Positions 61,350-64,000 of a DNA stretch of 64,000 nt are shown here, one piece after another. The notes beneath the pieces were generated by a model, which saw nothing but the letters and a program-made list of their open reading frames with translations, had not been told where the DNA came from and did not search any database. Numbering within the stretch: position 1 is the first letter of the stretch; each line of letters starts with the position of its first letter. The stretch spans positions 1-64,000 of the forward strand of contig JACKEB010000023.1 in NCBI GenBank assembly GCA_020633205.1. The letters run 5' to 3'. The DNA comes from Polyangiaceae bacterium. GTDB taxonomy: Bacteria; Myxococcota_A; Polyangia; Polyangiales; Polyangiaceae. The translations under genes and the position numbers were made by a program.

Positions 61350-61951
61350 GATTCCTCCCACTCTCTGAGCTTGAGCGGCTTCAAGAGTCGCTCCCAAAGT
61401 GTCTCGTGCACCGGCTCGAGCTCGAGACCGGTCATCACTCGTTGCACCATCAAGCCGTCGATGACGGCGCGCACCAGGGCGACCAGCGCCTCCGGATCAC
61501 AGTCTGCCACGGCACCCTTGCGCATGCCCTCGCGCAGTCTCTCGGCGGTTGCGACACGCTGCGCCTCGAACACCCGATTGCCGACTTCCATGATCTGGCT
61601 CATGCGCGCGCTGCCCGTGGTAGCGATGGCCTGAGACAGGAACACGATGCGCTGTTCGTTGCCGTGGTGAAATGCGTGGACTGCCTTCACCTGAGCGTAG
61701 AGTCGATCGATCGGGTGCTGATGACACTCGATGCGCTGCATCACGAACAGCATCTGTTCGCTCAGCAGGTCTTCGAGCGCCGTCTCCGCAATATCCGCAC
61801 GGTTAGGGAAGTGGTAGAGCAGCGTTGGGCGCTTGGTCTCCAGTGCTTCTGCGAGGCGGCTCGTGGACACATCCATGCCCTCGTGCTGCAGCACCTTCAC
61901 GGCGCGGCGCGCGAGCTCTCGGCGCTTTTCGGGTTCAGGGGGACGCGGCAT
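61346..61951 (-). CDS. TetR-family transcriptional regulator
   Basis: The 201-residue protein has an N-terminal helix-turn-helix (about residues 10-55: RELARRAVKVLQHEGMDVS, then RPTLLYHFPNRADIAETALE) and a helical ligand-binding C-terminal domain. It is the first gene of the operon with the S1P-lyase-like and M81 genes. The ATG at 61951 is chosen; the TTG at 61969 would start inside the first half-operator. Two palindromes overlap the 5' end, consistent with autoregulation. The inducer could be a lipid or peptide that the operon's enzymes degrade, but this is speculation. Confidence 0.9.
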   Translation of the reverse strand: MPRPPEPEKRRELARRAVKVLQHEGMDVSTSRLAEALETKRPTLLYHFPNRADIAETALEDLLSEQMLFVMQRIECHQHPIDRLYAQVKAVHAFHHGNEQRIVFLSQAIATTGSARMSQIMEVGNRVFEAQRVATAERLREGMRKGAVADCDPEALVALVRAVIDGLMVQRVMTGLELEPVHETLWERLLKPLKLREWEES

Positions 61952-61953
61952 TT

Positions 61954-61996
61954 GCTGACGAATCGTCAACTAACATTTGTTGACGAATTGTCAGGA
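61954..61996. promoter_or_regulatory. Probable TetR operator pair
   Basis: TGACGAATCGTCA (61956-61968) is a perfect 13-base palindrome. A second, TGACGAATTGTCA (61981-61993), differs at one pair; their centres are 25 bases apart. They overlap the start of the TetR gene and likely its promoter, the usual site for autorepression. The flanks (GC/GT) also match. Confidence 0.75.
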
Positions 61997-62126
61997 AAAT
62001 TCGACGGGCGCTCGGTCGATTTTCCCTCGCGTGGCTCCCTCACCCCCAACCAAGCCTCCTAAGTCCCTAGATCGACTCCGTTTTGTCGATTCCGATGAGC
62101 TTGGATTTGGGGGAGAGGAACCGCGG

Positions 62127-64000
62127 TTAGAAGCTGACCGGCAACTTCACCGCGCAGGCGTTCACCGCCGAGCAAGCGGCTGCGCCGTCTTCCATGCAGT
62201 CGATGAAGTCCTTCAGCTCGGCGTCGGGCAGGGACGATGCGAGTAGCTGGCAGCCCGCGGGGCAACCCGCCGAGAGGTCCGTGTTGCACGCTCGCTCGCT
62301 CATCACGCTGTGCCCGTAGCGGTCCTTCACCACGTCGCAGCTCTCGTTCTCCGCGCAGGGAGAGCTTGCCGAGCACGCGGTGCTGCAGGTGATGCCCGCG
62401 CACTGACCGGTGTCTCCGCAGCCAGCACCGTCCTGGATACACCACTGGGTTTGACAGTCTGCGTCTTCGTCGATGGCGCCATCGCAGTCGTCGTCACGCC
62501 CGTTGCAGCGCTCTTCGGCCTCGCAAACGCCGCAGGTGCTGGGTTGAGGGATGCAGTAATCACCCACTTGATCCGTTCCCGCTGGGCACGAGCCGGAGCC
62601 GACCTCCGCGACGCACACCTGTTCTCCCAGCGCCGGCAGCGCTTGGCAGCGATACCCCGCAGCGCAATTCGCATCCGTACGGCAAGGCGCGCACTGCTCC
62701 CCTGCACAGTCGTTGCCGCAGGCGTCGCTCGGCGCTTGGCAGTCCGCGGGGTCGGAGCACCCAGTGGCCATGCGTACCGCGACGTACGCGTTGACCAAGC
62801 CCGCGCCGTAGTAAGGAGAGAAGCCGTTCTCCCACTCACCCCACACTGGGTCGATCTTGGTGGCTGAGGCGCGCAGGATATCGCGCACCTCAGCGGCCGT
62901 GAGGTTCGGGTTCGCGCTGAGGACCAAGCCCGCGACTCCGGAGGCGAAGGGACACGCCGACGACGTTCCGCCAAACGCGTTGGTGTAGCCATCCGGCGCA
63001 GCCGTGGTGGTGATGCCATTTAGACCGCCGTTGGACGGCGCGGCGATGTCCACCTTGGGGCCGTAGTTGCTGTAGTACGACTTCAGCCCCTGATCATCGA
63101 CGGCGGTCACTCCAAGCACGCTGTCGTAGGAGCCATAGTCGTTCATCAGTTGATTCGAGTTCCCCGCGGCAAAGAGGATGACCGTGCCCTTGCCGTCGCG
63201 CCCGTCGGTCTCCGCGTAGTCGAAGGCTGCCTTGACCAGCTGCGGGATCACCACGACTCCGAACTGCGAGACCTGGAAGCGCGGGTCTCCGCCTGCTGCG
63301 CCCCAGCTGTTGTTGATGACCCAGGCGCCGCCATCCACGATGCGCGTGAAGCCATCCGCGATGTCCTTGTCGGTAACACCGCCGCTCGACCCAAACTCTC
63401 CAAACCAGTTCGGCAAGATGCGACAACCGGGGCAAACGCCGCTGCCGCCGGTGCCATTGTCGCCGTTCGATGCCGCGACGCCCGCGACCGAAGTGCCGTG
63501 GCCACCAAACGCTCCGATGGCTACGCGAGACTCCCAGTCTTCTGGGTAGTTCAGCGGAGCCAGGATGTCGAAGTAGAGGTCCTTGTGATTGATGGCGACG
63601 CCGTCGTCGTTGACGGCGATGACCACCCGCTGACGCCCGAAGTTCAGGTCCCAGGCTTCGGCGACGCGACCATCCACACCGCGCACGCTGTCGCGATCCC
63701 CGCGATTCTCCAGGTGCCACTGACGGGGGAACAACGGATCGAGCGGGTGATACGTCTCCTCGTGTTGACGCACCATGTCCACCTCGACGCTGACTCCCGG
63801 CAGCGCTGCCAAGGCGGCGCGCGCTTCGAGCGCGACCCACGGATCATTTCCCTGTAGATAATAGAGATTGGCGCCGTATTTGAGCTTCTCCGGGGCGGGG
63901 AACCCGAAGCTACCAGCGACCCGGGTCACCTCCGCGAGGCGCTCAGGGCGGCTCAGCTGAACCGAGAGCCCCGCGGTGCCGCCCGCTAGTCGCCCGGCAC
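62127..64000 (-). CDS. Secreted subtilisin-like protease with MopE-like motif (5' end beyond window)
   Basis: The reading frame stays open from 62127 to the window edge at 64000, so the start is missing; at least 624 residues are visible. The subtilase domain has the catalytic Asp (VIAVNDDGVAINHKD), His (FGGHGTSVAGVAASNGDNG), oxyanion Asn (WVINNSWG) and Ser (GGTSSACPFASGVAGL). Upstream residues look like a propeptide (LEARAALAALPGVSVEVDMV). The C-terminus is Cys-rich and contains CNGRDDDCDGAIDEDADC, the MopE-like putative metal-binding motif common in myxobacterial secreted proteins. It is probably an extracellular protease of the predatory or saprophytic kind, but that is inference. Separated by about 160 bases from the TetR operator. 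Confidence 0.9.
   Translation of the reverse strand, partial: AGRLAGGTAGLSVQLSRPERLAEVTRVAGSFGFPAPEKLKYGANLYYLQGNDPWVALEARAALAALPGVSVEVDMVRQHEETYHPLDPLFPRQWHLENRGDRDSVRGVDGRVAEAWDLNFGRQRVVIAVNDDGVAINHKDLYFDILAPLNYPEDWESRVAIGAFGGHGTSVAGVAASNGDNGTGGSGVCPGCRILPNWFGEFGSSGGVTDKDIADGFTRIVDGGAWVINNSWGAAGGDPRFQVSQFGVVVIPQLVKAAFDYAETDGRDGKGTVILFAAGNSNQLMNDYGSYDSVLGVTAVDDQGLKSYYSNYGPKVDIAAPSNGGLNGITTTAAPDGYTNAFGGTSSACPFASGVAGLVLSANPNLTAAEVRDILRASATKIDPVWGEWENGFSPYYGAGLVNAYVAVRMATGCSDPADCQAPSDACGNDCAGEQCAPCRTDANCAAGYRCQALPALGEQVCVAEVGSGSCPAGTDQVGDYCIPQPSTCGVCEAEERCNGRDDDCDGAIDEDADCQTQWCIQDGAGCGDTGQCAGITCSTACSASSPCAENESCDVVKDRYGHSVMSERACNTDLSAGCPAGCQLLASSLPDAELKDFIDCMEDGAAACSAVNACAVKLPVSF

Overview
The window looks like a chromosomal segment of a myxobacterium-type bacterium (Myxococcota, probably near Polyangiales). 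I infer this from four things: the high GC content with GTG starts; lipoproteins that carry long Gly/Ser spacers after the lipobox; a high density of eukaryote-like Ser/Thr kinases with TPR, WD40 and PEGA-type partners; and a MopE-like Cys/Asp motif on a secreted protease. I ran no database search, so all family names rest on motifs read by eye.

Layout. 0.1-3.5 kb: a copper monooxygenase-like lipoprotein, a DUF99-Rieske gene pair, and a frameshifted four-helix-bundle gene. 3.6-19.4 kb: a PcrA/UvrD helicase, a pseudokinase-WD40-TPR protein, a Ser/Thr kinase, a zinc-ribbon membrane protein, then grpE, dnaK and a 1320-residue kinase that overlaps dnaK by 4 bp. 19.4-24.6 kb: dnaA, with an unusually long upstream gap holding clustered DnaA-box-like sites. 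This is the best candidate for the replication origin. 24.6-32.9 kb: envelope proteins, a CcmE with a Cys instead of the haem-binding His, hemE and hemG, and a Gly-rich lipoprotein. 32.9-33.7 kb: tRNA-Gln(TTG), followed downstream by tandem repeats that each contain the tRNA 3' end plus hairpins whose stems covary. 34.0-39.8 kb: an ECF sigma factor with a membrane partner, a PP2C phosphatase, a catalytically dead HtrA-like PDZ protein, rpiA and a phosphodiester glycosidase-like protein. 39.9-47.3 kb: a BamA/TamA-like outer-membrane protein and a heterodimeric ABC exporter. 47.3-58 kb: lipoproteins, a GAF protein, a CobA-HemD fusion, a kinase/PEGA-like pair and a GT39-type glycosyltransferase. 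58.2-62 kb: a TetR, sphingosine-1-phosphate-lyase-like, M81 peptidase operon with its own operator pair and terminator. 62.1-64 kb: a subtilisin-like protease that runs off the window.

How the parts connect. hemE, hemG, cobA-hemD and ccmE serve tetrapyrrole and cytochrome c formation. Three apparently active kinases, one pseudokinase and one PP2C phosphatase give a dense phospho-signalling background, and one kinase is physically tied to the DnaK chaperone. The most unusual items are the tRNA-tail repeat array, the overlapping TetR/S1P-lyase/M81 operon, the dead HtrA-like protein, the pseudokinase scaffold and the variant CcmE. I saw no insertion sequence, prophage integrase or CRISPR array.
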